Source of the DNA: CAJXVY01 sp031580995
GTDB lineage: Bacteria > Actinomycetota > Actinomycetes > Actinomycetales > Microbacteriaceae
Direction of reading: 5' to 3'
Length of the DNA: 64,000 bases
Assembly (NCBI GenBank): GCA_031580995.1
Contig: JAVLCC010000003.1
Location: 1 to 64,000 of the forward strand
Below, one piece after another: positions 35,672-45,098 of this stretch; within the stretch, counting starts at the first letter, position 1; each line of letters begins with the position of its first letter. The position numbers and the translations under genes are program-made. The notes beneath the pieces were generated by a model, which saw only the letters and a list, made by a program, of their open reading frames with translations, was not told the DNA's origin and made no database searches.

Positions 35672-37160
35672 CTATCTGCTCCAGAAACTCAATCACATCA
35701 ACTCCCTGCTCAATTTCCAACCGAACCACGTCGCTACCTTTATCCGAGAGCACCTTTGCATCTCCCGCTGCCTGGGCTTCAATCAGCTTCTGAAACCCAA
35801 AGTCTTTGCCTGGGATTTCAAGCTCATGGTCTCTTTGCACAATTTGAAGGAAGTTTCCTCCGGCTTTTCCACCTTTGTGAAACTGACCGGTTGAGTGCAG
35901 AAACCTCGGACCCCAGCCGATAGTCACTGGAACTTTGGAAATCTCAACCAATTTTTTGCGTAGCCTTTCAACGCTTGGGTTGTCTTGTCGATTCGCATAA
36001 AGCTGCACAGATAGATAACCGTGAGCCGGAATATTGGAAATGAGCTGTTTGGCCTTCTGGATATCTCCGAAAGGCTGATCCGCAGATGAATCAAGACTCT
36101 CGCGTGCCGCTTTTTTAGCCGATTCAACATCTGGTTGATCAAATGGATTGATGCCCAGTATCCATCCTGCCGCAGCGGTTGCCGTTTCAAACACCATAAA
36201 CAATTCACCCAGTGAGCCGTTTATGTTCACAGAGTCATCCCCGGCTTCACTGACTGAGAAATTTACTGGCAATATATCCGCAGCTTTAGCTGCAATCTCT
36301 GCGGAATGATCACCAGCAACCGGAAGAATTCCTTTTCCTTCCTTCCCCGTTGATTCGGCTATCAATTGCTCTACCCAATCTGAAAAGCCCGGATGATTGC
36401 TTACTTGATCGTCAATCAACAATCTGGATCTCTCACCAGAGATTGAAGCTGCCAAAACCATGGCTGGGTTATCTGAACTATCACTAGAAAGCTCAGGCAG
36501 AATTGTTTTCGCCTCCGAGACTAATTTGGCAATGTTTGCACCAGCGAGCCCCGATGGAACAAGACCAAAAGCGGTGAGAGCTGAATAACGGCCTCCCACG
36601 TTGGGGTCTGCTTCAAAAATGGTGTAGCCGTTTTTTTGACTATCCAGCATCAGAGGTGACCCGGGATCGGTGACAATTACAATCCTTGAGCTGGGATCAA
36701 TCCCAGCCTTTTGAAATTCCTGCTCAAAAATTCGCTTCTGGCTATCGGTTTCCACGGTGCTTCCGCTTTTGGATGAAACCACCACAACTGTCTTTTGCAA
36801 GTCTTGCAAAGCATTTCTAACAGTTGTGGGGGAGGTGCTGTCCAATACAAACAGTTCCACGCCTTCAGATTTGCAAATAACCTCTGGTGCAAGTGAACTT
36901 CCGCCCATTCCGCAAAGAACAACTCTGCTCACGCCCGCTGAATTTAGTTCCTCACGCAGTTTTAGGATTTGCGGAACTAGCTCACCCGCGGTGTCGATTG
37001 GATCCGTCCAACCCAGTCTTATAGAGGCCTCCTGCTCAGCCTCCGCACCCCATAGTGAACTGTCTTTGGAGAATATTTTTGATGCAATGGAGTTTTTTAC
37101 CAGTAGCTCTAATCTTGACTTTGCATCATTGTGAATATTGGTTCCCAGGGAGATGAACAT
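35664..37160 (-). CDS. pgi: glucose-6-phosphate isomerase
   Basis: Pgi interconverts glucose and fructose 6-phosphates. The 498-aa protein carries sugar-isomerase (SIS) motifs VVLCGMGGSSLAPEV near 83 and VVVSSKSGSTVET near 130, and VGGRYSALTAFGLVPSGLAG near 197. Sequence and length resemble the actinobacterial pentose-phosphate-operon type. The ATG abuts the tal stop with no gap. A bifunctional transaldolase-Pgi is seen in some bacteria, but here the two are separate genes. Confidence 0.93.
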   Translation of the reverse strand: MFISLGTNIHNDAKSRLELLVKNSIASKIFSKDSSLWGAEAEQEASIRLGWTDPIDTAGELVPQILKLREELNSAGVSRVVLCGMGGSSLAPEVICKSEGVELFVLDSTSPTTVRNALQDLQKTVVVVSSKSGSTVETDSQKRIFEQEFQKAGIDPSSRIVIVTDPGSPLMLDSQKNGYTIFEADPNVGGRYSALTAFGLVPSGLAGANIAKLVSEAKTILPELSSDSSDNPAMVLAASISGERSRLLIDDQVSNHPGFSDWVEQLIAESTGKEGKGILPVAGDHSAEIAAKAADILPVNFSVSEAGDDSVNINGSLGELFMVFETATAAAGWILGINPFDQPDVESAKKAARESLDSSADQPFGDIQKAKQLISNIPAHGYLSVQLYANRQDNPSVERLRKKLVEISKVPVTIGWGPRFLHSTGQFHKGGKAGGNFLQIVQRDHELEIPGKDFGFQKLIEAQAAGDAKVLSDKGSDVVRLEIEQGVDVIEFLEQIVG

Positions 37161-38258
37161 CTATTTTGAATCCAATGCTTTTTCCACTGTCTCCAACAAC
37201 TCACCCCAGCTTTGTTTGAATTTCATAACTCCGTCTATTTCTAATTCCTTAGTGACAGAGCGAAGGTCCACCAGCTCACCAATTGCCTGCCACTCGGCTG
37301 ATGCGTGTTCAAGATTTGGAGTAATAGTGTCTCCGCTAAAGGCTCCTTTTTGATAAGTCGCCTCCATCGTCTTTTCAGGCATGGTGTTCACTAAATTTGG
37401 AGCTGCAAGCTCGGTGACATACATAGTTTCGGAATATTCGGGGTTTTTGACCCCGGTGGATGCCATCAGTGGACGTTGGGCATTTGCACCCAAATCAGCC
37501 ATGGGCTTCCACTTCGCTGAAACAAACTCATCCAAAAACAGGCTGTATGCCAACCTGGCGTTTGCGATTGCTGCTTTGCCCTTAAGCTTTGAAGCCTCGG
37601 GGGAGTGCTCTTCCAATAATTTGTCAACGCTTGCATCGACCCTTGAAACAAAAAATGACGCGACTGAGTGAATTTTAGAAACATCGTGTCCATTTTCACT
37701 TGCCTGTCTGATACCCCGCATGTAGGCATCAATCACCTCTGAGTATCTATTTAGAGAGAAAATTAGAGTGACATTCACGCTGATGCCGGCTGCGATGGCC
37801 TCAGTTATGGCCGGTAAGCCCTCTTTGGTGGCGGGAATCTTAACCAGCAGATTTTCTCTATCGACCTTCTCCCAAAGTTGTTTCGCCTGGGCTATGGTTC
37901 CCTCGGTGTCATTTGCCAGTAGGGGGCTCACTTCAATTGAAACTCGACCGTCAACGCCTTTTGATTCCTCGAATATTGGTTTGAATATGTCACAAGCCAT
38001 GCGAACATCTTCACTGGTGATTTCAAATATGGTCTGTTCAGCATCAAGTCCCTGCTCTTTGCATTGCGCCACCGCATCGGAGTAATCATCAGCGTTTGCC
38101 AGAGCCTGAGCAAAAATAGTTGGGTTTGTGGTCACTCCTCGAACACTTCTGTTTTCAATCAGCGATTGCAGGTCGCCTGATTTGATTCGTGATCGGGAAA
38201 GATCATCCAGCCAAACGCTGACTCCGAGGTCTGTAAGTTGCTTCAGGGTGTCTGTCAT
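37161..38258 (-). CDS. tal: transaldolase
   Basis: Tal moves a dihydroxyacetone unit between sugar phosphates. The Schiff-base lysine lies in LLVKIPATKEGLPAI near residue 142, and SVWLDDLSRSRI and RGVTTNPTIF near the N-terminus are the other family signatures. It is 365 aa. The TAATG overlap with tkt shows coupling. Confidence 0.95.
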   Translation of the reverse strand: MTDTLKQLTDLGVSVWLDDLSRSRIKSGDLQSLIENRSVRGVTTNPTIFAQALANADDYSDAVAQCKEQGLDAEQTIFEITSEDVRMACDIFKPIFEESKGVDGRVSIEVSPLLANDTEGTIAQAKQLWEKVDRENLLVKIPATKEGLPAITEAIAAGISVNVTLIFSLNRYSEVIDAYMRGIRQASENGHDVSKIHSVASFFVSRVDASVDKLLEEHSPEASKLKGKAAIANARLAYSLFLDEFVSAKWKPMADLGANAQRPLMASTGVKNPEYSETMYVTELAAPNLVNTMPEKTMEATYQKGAFSGDTITPNLEHASAEWQAIGELVDLRSVTKELEIDGVMKFKQSWGELLETVEKALDSK

Positions 38259-40306
38259 TAGTTATCCAATCCTTTGAAGGTTGCGACTACTTTTTCTGCA
38301 GTCATTTCATATTTTTCGTATAAGACTTCATAACTGGCACTAGCTCCGAAGGTCTCAATGGAAACACTTGCACCGCTACTGCCAACATACTTGCCCCACG
38401 GCATGGCCAAGCCTGCTTCAACGCTAACTCTCTTGGTAACCGTCTTCGGAAGCACATTGTTTTTATAAGCGTCGTCCTGGGCGTCAAACAGCTCAAAGCT
38501 TGGCATCGAAACCACGTTGATTTTATGACCATCGGTTTCTAGCTCAGCCTTCGCCTGCATAGCAATTGGAACTTCACTACCGGTGGCTAATAACAATCCA
38601 TCCGGTTCACTGTGAGCATCACCCAATACATAACCACCTCTGTGAAGTAATTCAGGCGATGGGTTTATTGATTTATCCATAACTGGAAGATTTTGTCTGG
38701 TTAGCACCAGAGCCGTTGGACCTGAGGTGTTTTTCAAGGCGGCTAGCCAAGCTTGCGAAGTTTCGTTGGCATCTGCAGGTCTAATCACAGTGAGATTTGG
38801 GATTGCGCGCAAGGCTGTTAGATGTTCAATGGGTTGATGGGTTGGACCATCCTCACCAAGTGCTATCGAATCATGAGTCCAAACATAAATTGCAGGAACA
38901 CCCATTAGCGCCGCCAGTCGCACAGCTGGTCTCATGTAGTCGCTAAACACCAAAAAAGTTCCAGCAAACGGTCTTGTGTGGCCACTTAGAGCGATGCCGT
39001 TCAAAATTGACCCCATCGCATGCTCCCGGATGCCGAAGTGCAAGACTCGACCTCCGGGTGTTGCTTCGAACATATCTGTTGAGTGTTCAGGTGGAGCAAA
39101 GCTCTTCGCTGACTGAATAGTGGTGTTATTAGATCCGGCCAGATCCGCACTTCCACCCCACAACTCGGGCATCGAATCTGCAATGGCATTGATTACTTTT
39201 CCACTTGCAGCCCTGGTGGCTATGCTGCCCTCTTCAAATTTTGGAAGCAATGATTCTAGATTGCTTGGAAGATCACCTTTTTGCAGCCTTTCAAGCAAGT
39301 TTGCCCTGTCTGGGTTTGATTTCTTCCAGTTGTCAAACTTCGCTTGCCAGCTCTTCTCCCACTGCTCGCCGCGCTCTAAAAGCTTTCTCGAATGAGCTAA
39401 GACTTCAGGTTCAACTTGAAAATTCTGTTCTGGGTCAAACCCTAAAATCTCCTTGGTTGCCTTTACTTCTTCCTCGCCAAGTTTTGCACCGTGGATTCCA
39501 CCGGTGTTTTGTTTATTGGGTGCGGGCCAACCAATGATTGTCTTCAGGGTTATCAGAGATGGCTTATCGGTTATTGTTTTCGCTTTTTCAATAGCTTCGT
39601 ATAAAGCTTCCAAATCCTCTTTATATTCACCAGTGATGTTCCAATCAACTGTTTGTGTGTGCCACCCGTAGGCCTCGTAACGAGCGTTCACATCCTCTGT
39701 GAATGCGATGTCAGTGTCATCCTCGATGGAAATCTGATTTGAATCATAAATCACCACTAGATTTCCAAGCTTTTGGTGTCCTGCAAGCGATGCAGCTTCA
39801 GAGCTAACACCCTCCTGCACATCGCCATCACTGGCCAAGACATAAACAAAGTGATCAAATACAGATTCTTTTGAATCAGCATCAAATAACTCTTTTTCAA
39901 ATCTCTGAGAATAAGCAAAACCAGTTGCGCTGGCTAATCCCTGGCCCAATGGTCCGGTGGTTATCTCCACTCCTTTGGTGTGACCAAACTCTGGGTGACC
40001 CGGGGTTTTCGATCCCCATCGACGAAGGTTTTTTAGGTCTTCAAGTTCGAGCCCAAATCCACCTAAAAATAATTGGTTATAAAGCGTCAGTGAAGAGTGT
40101 CCAACACTCAAAATAAATCTGTCCCTACCTAAGCAGCGAGGATTGGCTGGGTTGTGGTTCATTACCTTTTGAAATAACAGGTAGGCCGCGGGGGCGAGGC
40201 TCATGGCGGTTCCGGGGTGACCGTTACCCACACTTTCAACGGCATCGGCGGCCAACACCCTTGCGGTGTCTACTGCGCGGCTGTCGAGTTCATTCCATTC
40301 GAGCAC
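38258..40306 (-). CDS. tkt: transketolase
   Basis: Tkt transfers two-carbon units with thiamine diphosphate. The 682-aa protein shows SVGNGHPGTAMSLAP near 27, GPLGQGLASATGFAY near 114, GDGDVQEG-type ASDGDVQEGVSSE near 151 (thiamine diphosphate binding), and FREHAMG-type HFGIREHAMG near 431. GTG at 40306 is chosen because GAAAGGAG lies seven bases before it. The frame runs 22 codons further up but that part is not conserved. It is first in a six-gene minus-strand operon and divergent from ctaB. Confidence 0.96.
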   Translation of the reverse strand: MLEWNELDSRAVDTARVLAADAVESVGNGHPGTAMSLAPAAYLLFQKVMNHNPANPRCLGRDRFILSVGHSSLTLYNQLFLGGFGLELEDLKNLRRWGSKTPGHPEFGHTKGVEITTGPLGQGLASATGFAYSQRFEKELFDADSKESVFDHFVYVLASDGDVQEGVSSEAASLAGHQKLGNLVVIYDSNQISIEDDTDIAFTEDVNARYEAYGWHTQTVDWNITGEYKEDLEALYEAIEKAKTITDKPSLITLKTIIGWPAPNKQNTGGIHGAKLGEEEVKATKEILGFDPEQNFQVEPEVLAHSRKLLERGEQWEKSWQAKFDNWKKSNPDRANLLERLQKGDLPSNLESLLPKFEEGSIATRAASGKVINAIADSMPELWGGSADLAGSNNTTIQSAKSFAPPEHSTDMFEATPGGRVLHFGIREHAMGSILNGIALSGHTRPFAGTFLVFSDYMRPAVRLAALMGVPAIYVWTHDSIALGEDGPTHQPIEHLTALRAIPNLTVIRPADANETSQAWLAALKNTSGPTALVLTRQNLPVMDKSINPSPELLHRGGYVLGDAHSEPDGLLLATGSEVPIAMQAKAELETDGHKINVVSMPSFELFDAQDDAYKNNVLPKTVTKRVSVEAGLAMPWGKYVGSSGASVSIETFGASASYEVLYEKYEMTAEKVVATFKGLDN

Positions 40307-40401
40307 GATAGCGCTCCTTTCGTTGCAATTGAGCGCCCCAACCGGAGGTGTATTTTCTAAGCAATGCTTCACTCCCAGGTCGGCAGAAGGGCCATCTGGG
40401 G

Positions 40402-40407
40402 TAAACT
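40402..40407 (+). promoter_or_regulatory. candidate -10 element of ctaB
   Basis: TAAACT ends nine bases before the ctaB ATG at 40417, and no Shine-Dalgarno is seen. This would give an mRNA with a leader of only a few bases. It lies in the 110-base divergent gap shared with the tkt operon. Confidence 0.4.
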
Positions 40408-40416
40408 ATACAGGTA

Positions 40417-41328
40417 ATGACTTCACTATCTGCAGCCTCCGGAAAAATTTCGCCTCTATCTAAAATTAGAGCGTATTTCATGCTGACTAAGCCACGGGTT
40501 ATTGAACTTTTGCTTATAACCACTGTTCCAACCATGATTTTGGCGGAGCGCGGGCTTCCAAATTTCTGGCTGATTTTGGCTGTGCTTTTTGGTGGAGCTC
40601 TAAGTGCAGGAAGCGCCAATGCGTTTAATTGCTATATCGATGCAGACATCGACAAAATCATGGGTCGAACTCAAAACAGACCGCTAGTCACGGGGGAGTT
40701 GACCAAGAAAGAAGCCCTTGGTTTTGCCTGGGTGATTGGTGTTCTGAGTTTTGTTTGGTTTTGGTTTGTAATCAATTGGCTGGCAGCAATTCTTTCGCTG
40801 GCTGCAATCCTTTTCTATGTTTTTGTCTACACCATTGGACTCAAAAGAAGAACACCGCAAAACATAGTCTGGGGAGGGGCAGCGGGGTCTATGCCAGTGC
40901 TAATTGGCTGGGCTTCGGTTACGGGTGATCTTTCACCTGCGGCATGGGTTTTGTTCGCAATCATCTTTTTATGGACACCGCCTCATTACTGGCCACTGTC
41001 TCTTCGTTATAAGCAGGACTACACCGATGCGGATGTTCCAATGCTTCCAGTTGTTGCCCACAACAAAACCGTTGGAAGACAGATAATTCTTTATGCCTAC
41101 GCATATCTTGCATCGACGCTACTTTTGATACCAATTGCCGAAATGGGCTGGATTTATTCATCAGTTGCAGTCGTTGCAGGCGTTTGGTTCACGTGGGAGA
41201 GTCACTTGTTGTATCGCCAGGCTGTTCAAGGTGAAATCAGAAACCCTATGCGGCTTTTCCATGGTTCTATTACCCACCTGACGCTTTTGTTTATTGCCGT
41301 GGCAGTTGACCCGCTAATTGCTTTTTAG
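40417..41328 (+). CDS. ctaB: protoheme IX farnesyltransferase (heme O synthase)
   Basis: CtaB adds a farnesyl tail to heme B to form heme O, the precursor of heme A for cytochrome oxidase. The 303-aa protein has about eight or nine membrane segments. The prenyltransferase motif NCYIDADIDKIMGRTQNRPL is near residue 68 and a second aspartate-bearing loop, YKQDYTDADVPMLP, near 199. It is divergent from tkt, as in other actinobacteria. Its 3' end overlaps the opposing photolyase by 15 bases. ctaA lies two genes away on the other strand. Confidence 0.94.
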   Translation: MTSLSAASGKISPLSKIRAYFMLTKPRVIELLLITTVPTMILAERGLPNFWLILAVLFGGALSAGSANAFNCYIDADIDKIMGRTQNRPLVTGELTKKEALGFAWVIGVLSFVWFWFVINWLAAILSLAAILFYVFVYTIGLKRRTPQNIVWGGAAGSMPVLIGWASVTGDLSPAAWVLFAIIFLWTPPHYWPLSLRYKQDYTDADVPMLPVVAHNKTVGRQIILYAYAYLASTLLLIPIAEMGWIYSSVAVVAGVWFTWESHLLYRQAVQGEIRNPMRLFHGSITHLTLLFIAVAVDPLIAF

Positions 41329-42636
41329 CTCCTGATACCTAGCGAGGGTTTCCTGACGCTCCGCAGAGTGGTCAACGATGCGCTGAACATAGCCATTTGA
41401 ATAACCATCTATTGCCTCCCAGGGTTCATGAATTGAACGACTATCCAGGTGTGCAAGCTCTGGGACATAGCGAGAGATGTATTCACCCTGAGGGTCAAAC
41501 TTTTTTCCTTGCAAGATTGGGTTGAAGACTCTGAAATAGGGGGACGCATCCGTTCCGCAACCAGCCGTCCACTGCCAACCGTGGGCATTACTGGATGGGT
41601 CAAAATCGGTAAGAAGATGCTCAAACCACTCAGCACCTGTTTGCCACTCAAGGTGAAGATCCTTAATCAAAAAACTTGCGGTGATCATTCTTGCGCGGTT
41701 ATGCATCCAGCCTGTTTGGCTCAGCTGGCGCATGGCGGCATCCACGATCGGATAACCCGTTTTGCCTTCTTTCCAAGCTCGTAGGTTTTTCTCTGCCTGT
41801 TCTCCGCTGTCATAACGCATTTTCGCGAAGCGTGGGTCGTAGTAATCATTCAGGGTGTGCGGATTTCTGAACATGACATCTGCATAAAACTCCCGCCAGC
41901 AGATTTCTTTTATGAACACCTCACTGGCAAAAGCGAGTCGATCGATAATCGTCCTTGGATGAATCTCCCCGTGAGCCAAAGCGTGGGAGAGCTTGCTGGT
42001 TCCTGAAATAGCCATCAGATCACGAGTGTCTTCATAATCGCTCACCTTCTGGGCAAACCTTTCCAAAGTGTCTTTGGCAGCGTCTTCTCCGGCATTAATC
42101 TCAATTGTCGGAGGTGTATTCAGTTCGGGGTAGTTTCGCTCAAAAGGTTCCAATAGGTCTAATTTTGGCTCTGCAAATGGTTTTGGAATAGAAAGCTGTG
42201 ACCAAGCCCTCCAAAATGGTGTGTAAACCTTATAAGCAGTGCCATCCGGCTTCAAAACAGTTCCTGGAGCAATCGCGTAATAGCTTCCAACTAGCTTGAG
42301 TGAAATCGAATTTTCCTGAAGCTTCTCAGCCACCTCAGCCTGTTCGAGCATGCCCTCGGTGTCAAAGGCACGGGTGGCGATGACAACCTGTGCTTGATAG
42401 TGCTCCGCTAAGCCAACCAACACATCGCCAGGTTCAGCGTTTGAAATGCTCAGTTTGTGCTGCAGGGATTCATCAAGTGATCGAATTGATTGAACCAATG
42501 AGTGTGCTCTATTGGGGGATAGTTTTTCAATCCCGTTGGTAAACACAACCGGTGCTAACTGATAATCACTTGCAAAGCTCAGTGCTTCGTTATCGGCTAA
42601 TCTTCTGTCTCTTCGAAACCAGTAAATGGCTTTCAA
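41314..42636 (-). CDS. phrB: deoxyribodipyrimidine photolyase
   Basis: A class I photolyase/cryptochrome-family flavoprotein that repairs UV-induced pyrimidine dimers with light. The N-terminal antenna domain begins AIYWFRRDRRLADNEAL. The FAD domain has CWREFYADV, GYPIVDAAMRQL, GWMHNRARMI and WQWTAGCGTDASPYFRVFNP, all typical of CPD photolyases. It is 440 aa. The start is TTG directly after the ctaA stop (TAATTG on the minus strand), so translation is coupled to heme A synthesis. A surface-water habitat is plausible from this gene, but that is inference. Confidence 0.93.
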   Translation of the reverse strand: MKAIYWFRRDRRLADNEALSFASDYQLAPVVFTNGIEKLSPNRAHSLVQSIRSLDESLQHKLSISNAEPGDVLVGLAEHYQAQVVIATRAFDTEGMLEQAEVAEKLQENSISLKLVGSYYAIAPGTVLKPDGTAYKVYTPFWRAWSQLSIPKPFAEPKLDLLEPFERNYPELNTPPTIEINAGEDAAKDTLERFAQKVSDYEDTRDLMAISGTSKLSHALAHGEIHPRTIIDRLAFASEVFIKEICWREFYADVMFRNPHTLNDYYDPRFAKMRYDSGEQAEKNLRAWKEGKTGYPIVDAAMRQLSQTGWMHNRARMITASFLIKDLHLEWQTGAEWFEHLLTDFDPSSNAHGWQWTAGCGTDASPYFRVFNPILQGKKFDPQGEYISRYVPELAHLDSRSIHEPWEAIDGYSNGYVQRIVDHSAERQETLARYQELKSN

Positions 42637-43542
42637 TTAGTACCTTCTTTTGAGAGCAAAGGCTTGAAAGGCTATTGCAGAGCAAATCAAAGCGGCTCCC
42701 AGCATGTGAATTCCCACCAGTAAAGCCGGAACTCCAGTTCTTGCCTGAATGACCCCAATCACGGCCTGAGACAAGGCAATCAAAGTTCCAATTGCCAGTG
42801 CTCTAACGCTTACACTCCAGGTTTTCTGCATTTGCCACTGAGAAATCAAGGCCAACACCATCAAACCAGTCATTATGTAGGCAGGGTAGGAGTGGTAGTG
42901 TTGCCAAATTTCTAGATTCAGTCCATTTCTTGGAGTGTTTGCATCCCCAGCATGCGGACCAGCTCCGGTGACTACTACTCCCACAACAATTGCAATCGAA
43001 CCAAAAATAATGATTGGCCAGCGAGACAAATGCGCTATTTGGGAAATTGGCTCTGCAGTTGGTGCATAAATTCTCCAAACCAATAGAGAAGCCAGAGCAA
43101 TCAACGCTCCACTAACTAAAAAGTGAAGGCCAACCACCCAGCTGTTCAGACCGGTCAGAACTGTAATGCCACCGATAACGGCTTGCACGATAATTCCTAG
43201 CCCCAATCCAAAAGCTGGCAGGAGAAGTCCCTTGCGTTGTTTCCTAGCTCTCAAAACGGTGATAAAAGTCAAAATCGCCACGATCAACAAAACAAACGTG
43301 AGAAGGCGGTTTCCAAATTCAATTACGCCGTGGAATCCCATTTCGGGAGTGGAGACAAAACTTTCAGCCGTGCACCTGGGCCAAGTAGGGCATCCCAATC
43401 CGCTACCCGTGAGACGCACTGCACCACCAGTGACAACAATGCCTATTTGAGTTGCCAGCGAGAGCCATCCATAAAGTTTCAGGCGAGCTTGACCAAACAA
43501 AACATCTCTGAAATTTGTGGCTGACTCGGGGGTCAGTGTCAT
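42637..43542 (-). CDS. ctaA: heme A synthase
   Basis: CtaA oxidises heme O to heme A in the membrane. The 301-aa protein has about eight membrane segments, the TGSGLGCPTWPRC motif near 47, and histidines in GVIEFGNRLLTF, VGLHFLVSGAL and VGIHMLGAALI that fit the heme ligand positions. AAGGAG lies four bases before ATG 43542. A DtxR-like box abuts this Shine-Dalgarno. It is divergent from the suf operon. Confidence 0.93.
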   Translation of the reverse strand: MTLTPESATNFRDVLFGQARLKLYGWLSLATQIGIVVTGGAVRLTGSGLGCPTWPRCTAESFVSTPEMGFHGVIEFGNRLLTFVLLIVAILTFITVLRARKQRKGLLLPAFGLGLGIIVQAVIGGITVLTGLNSWVVGLHFLVSGALIALASLLVWRIYAPTAEPISQIAHLSRWPIIIFGSIAIVVGVVVTGAGPHAGDANTPRNGLNLEIWQHYHSYPAYIMTGLMVLALISQWQMQKTWSVSVRALAIGTLIALSQAVIGVIQARTGVPALLVGIHMLGAALICSAIAFQAFALKRRY

Positions 43543-43550
43543 GGCTCTCC

Positions 43551-43569
43551 TTAGGTATGCCTTACTTGT
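43551..43569. promoter_or_regulatory. candidate DtxR/IdeR-type iron box upstream of ctaA
   Basis: The sequence TTAGGTATGCCTTACTTGT matches 13 of 19 positions of the actinobacterial DtxR/IdeR consensus (TTAGGTTAGSCTAACCTAA), better in the left half. It abuts the ctaA Shine-Dalgarno and lies between ctaA and the suf operon, two iron-consuming functions. The assignment rests on a hand alignment only. Confidence 0.4.
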
Positions 43570-43598
43570 TTACGGCTTATCATTTACTATTCTCTATT

Positions 43599-43631
43599 TT
43601 GACACATCTGGGATTCAATTCCATACGGAAT
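43599..43631 (+). promoter_or_regulatory. candidate suf operon promoter with palindromic operator
   Basis: TTGACA at 43599-43604 is a perfect -35 hexamer. A -10 element would fall at 43622-43628 (CATACG or ATACGG, weak). Exactly there lies a perfect inverted repeat ATTCC-ATAC-GGAAT (43618-43631). A repressor bound there would block the -10 region. A SufR-type Fe-S regulator is the natural candidate, but no sufR gene is adjacent. Confidence 0.5.
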
Positions 43632-43679
43632 AGAACCGCAAACAGGATGTTGAGTCATATATAGAACATAGGAGGCAAA

Positions 43680-45098
43680 GTGTCAGAAAAAATTATCGAC
43701 CGCCCCGAACTAGATTCGCTTGGTCAATACGAGTTTGGCTGGGCAGACAGTGATGAAGCGGGCTCAAGTGCTCGCCGAGGCATCAACGAAGAGGTTGTCA
43801 CAGACATCTCTGATCGAAAAGATGAACCTGAATGGATGAAAAACTTCCGACTCAAGGGCTATAACTTCTTCACAAAGAAGCCAATGCCTTCATTCGGTGC
43901 AGACTTATCCGAAATCCATTTCGATAACATCAAGTATTTTGTTAGGTCCACTGAGAAGCAGGCCCAGTCATGGGAAGACCTGCCAGAGGACATTCGCAAC
44001 ACCTATGAAAAGCTTGGAATTCCAGAGGCTGAGCGTCAAAGATTGGTTGCCGGTGTTGCAGCTCAGTATGAATCTGAAGTGGTTTATCACCAGATTCGCG
44101 AAGATCTAGAGGCCCAGGGAGTTATCTTCCTAGACACCGACACAGCTTTGAAAGAGCACCCAGAGATTTTCAAAGAGTACTTCGGAACCGTGATTCCTGC
44201 TGGTGATAACAAATTTGCTGCTTTGAACACAGCAGTTTGGTCTGGTGGAAGCTTTGTTTATGTTCCACCGGGAGTACATGTTGAGATTCCTTTGCAGGCA
44301 TATTTCCGCATCAACACAGAGAACATGGGTCAGTTTGAAAGAACACTGATCATTGCCGATGAGGGAAGTTATGTTCACTACATTGAGGGTTGCACTGCAC
44401 CGATTTACAAATCAGACAGTTTGCACTCAGCAGTAGTTGAAATTGTTGTTAAGAAAAACGCCAGAGTTCGCTACACGACCATCCAGAACTGGTCAAATAA
44501 CGTATACAACCTGGTTACCAAAAGAGCAATTGCTCACGAGGGTGCAACCATGGAGTGGATTGATGGAAACATCGGATCCAAAGTCACCATGAAATACCCT
44601 TCGGTCATTTTGGCTGGTGAGCACGCAAGGGGAGAAACACTCAGTGTTGCATTTGCCGGTGAGGGTCAGCACCAGGATGCTGGTGCAAAGATGATTCACA
44701 TCGCCCCAAATACTTCATCCTCGATTGTTTCCAAGTCAATCGCTAGAGCTGGAGGGCGATCCAGTTACCGCGGAGAGGTGAAGGTTCACGCCGGAGCTAA
44801 GAACTCCAAAAACACCGTTATGTGTGATGCGCTGCTGGTTGACACGATTTCCCGTTCAGACACCTACCCAGCAATCGATGTCCGAGAAGACGATGTCACC
44901 ATGGGCCATGAGGCAACAGTCAGCCAAGTGAGTGAAGAGCAGCTGTTCTACTTGCAGAGCAGAGGAATTGAGCTGGACGAGGCAATGGCGATGATTGTTC
45001 GTGGGTTCATCGAGCCAATTGCCAAGGAACTCCCAATGGAGTACGCACTTGAGTTGAACAAGTTGATTGAAATGCAAATGGAAGGAGCCGTTGGTTAA
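43680..45098 (+). CDS. sufB: Fe-S cluster assembly scaffold protein SufB
   Basis: SufB is the scaffold of the SufBCD complex, on which Fe-S clusters are built. The 472-aa protein has the family beta-helix with SGGSFVYVPPGVHVEIPLQ near 182, VHYIEGCTAPIY near 232, and the C-terminal FYLQSRGIELDEAMAMIVRGF near 422. The start is GTG with AGGAGG four bases upstream. It heads a five-gene operon: sufB, sufD, Rieske-type protein, sufC, sufT. Confidence 0.95.
   Translation: MSEKIIDRPELDSLGQYEFGWADSDEAGSSARRGINEEVVTDISDRKDEPEWMKNFRLKGYNFFTKKPMPSFGADLSEIHFDNIKYFVRSTEKQAQSWEDLPEDIRNTYEKLGIPEAERQRLVAGVAAQYESEVVYHQIREDLEAQGVIFLDTDTALKEHPEIFKEYFGTVIPAGDNKFAALNTAVWSGGSFVYVPPGVHVEIPLQAYFRINTENMGQFERTLIIADEGSYVHYIEGCTAPIYKSDSLHSAVVEIVVKKNARVRYTTIQNWSNNVYNLVTKRAIAHEGATMEWIDGNIGSKVTMKYPSVILAGEHARGETLSVAFAGEGQHQDAGAKMIHIAPNTSSSIVSKSIARAGGRSSYRGEVKVHAGAKNSKNTVMCDALLVDTISRSDTYPAIDVREDDVTMGHEATVSQVSEEQLFYLQSRGIELDEAMAMIVRGFIEPIAKELPMEYALELNKLIEMQMEGAVG

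Noticed and set aside
40307..40372. 22-codon N-terminal extension of tkt
   Set aside because: It lies upstream of a strong Shine-Dalgarno that points to GTG 40306, and it is not conserved in transketolases.
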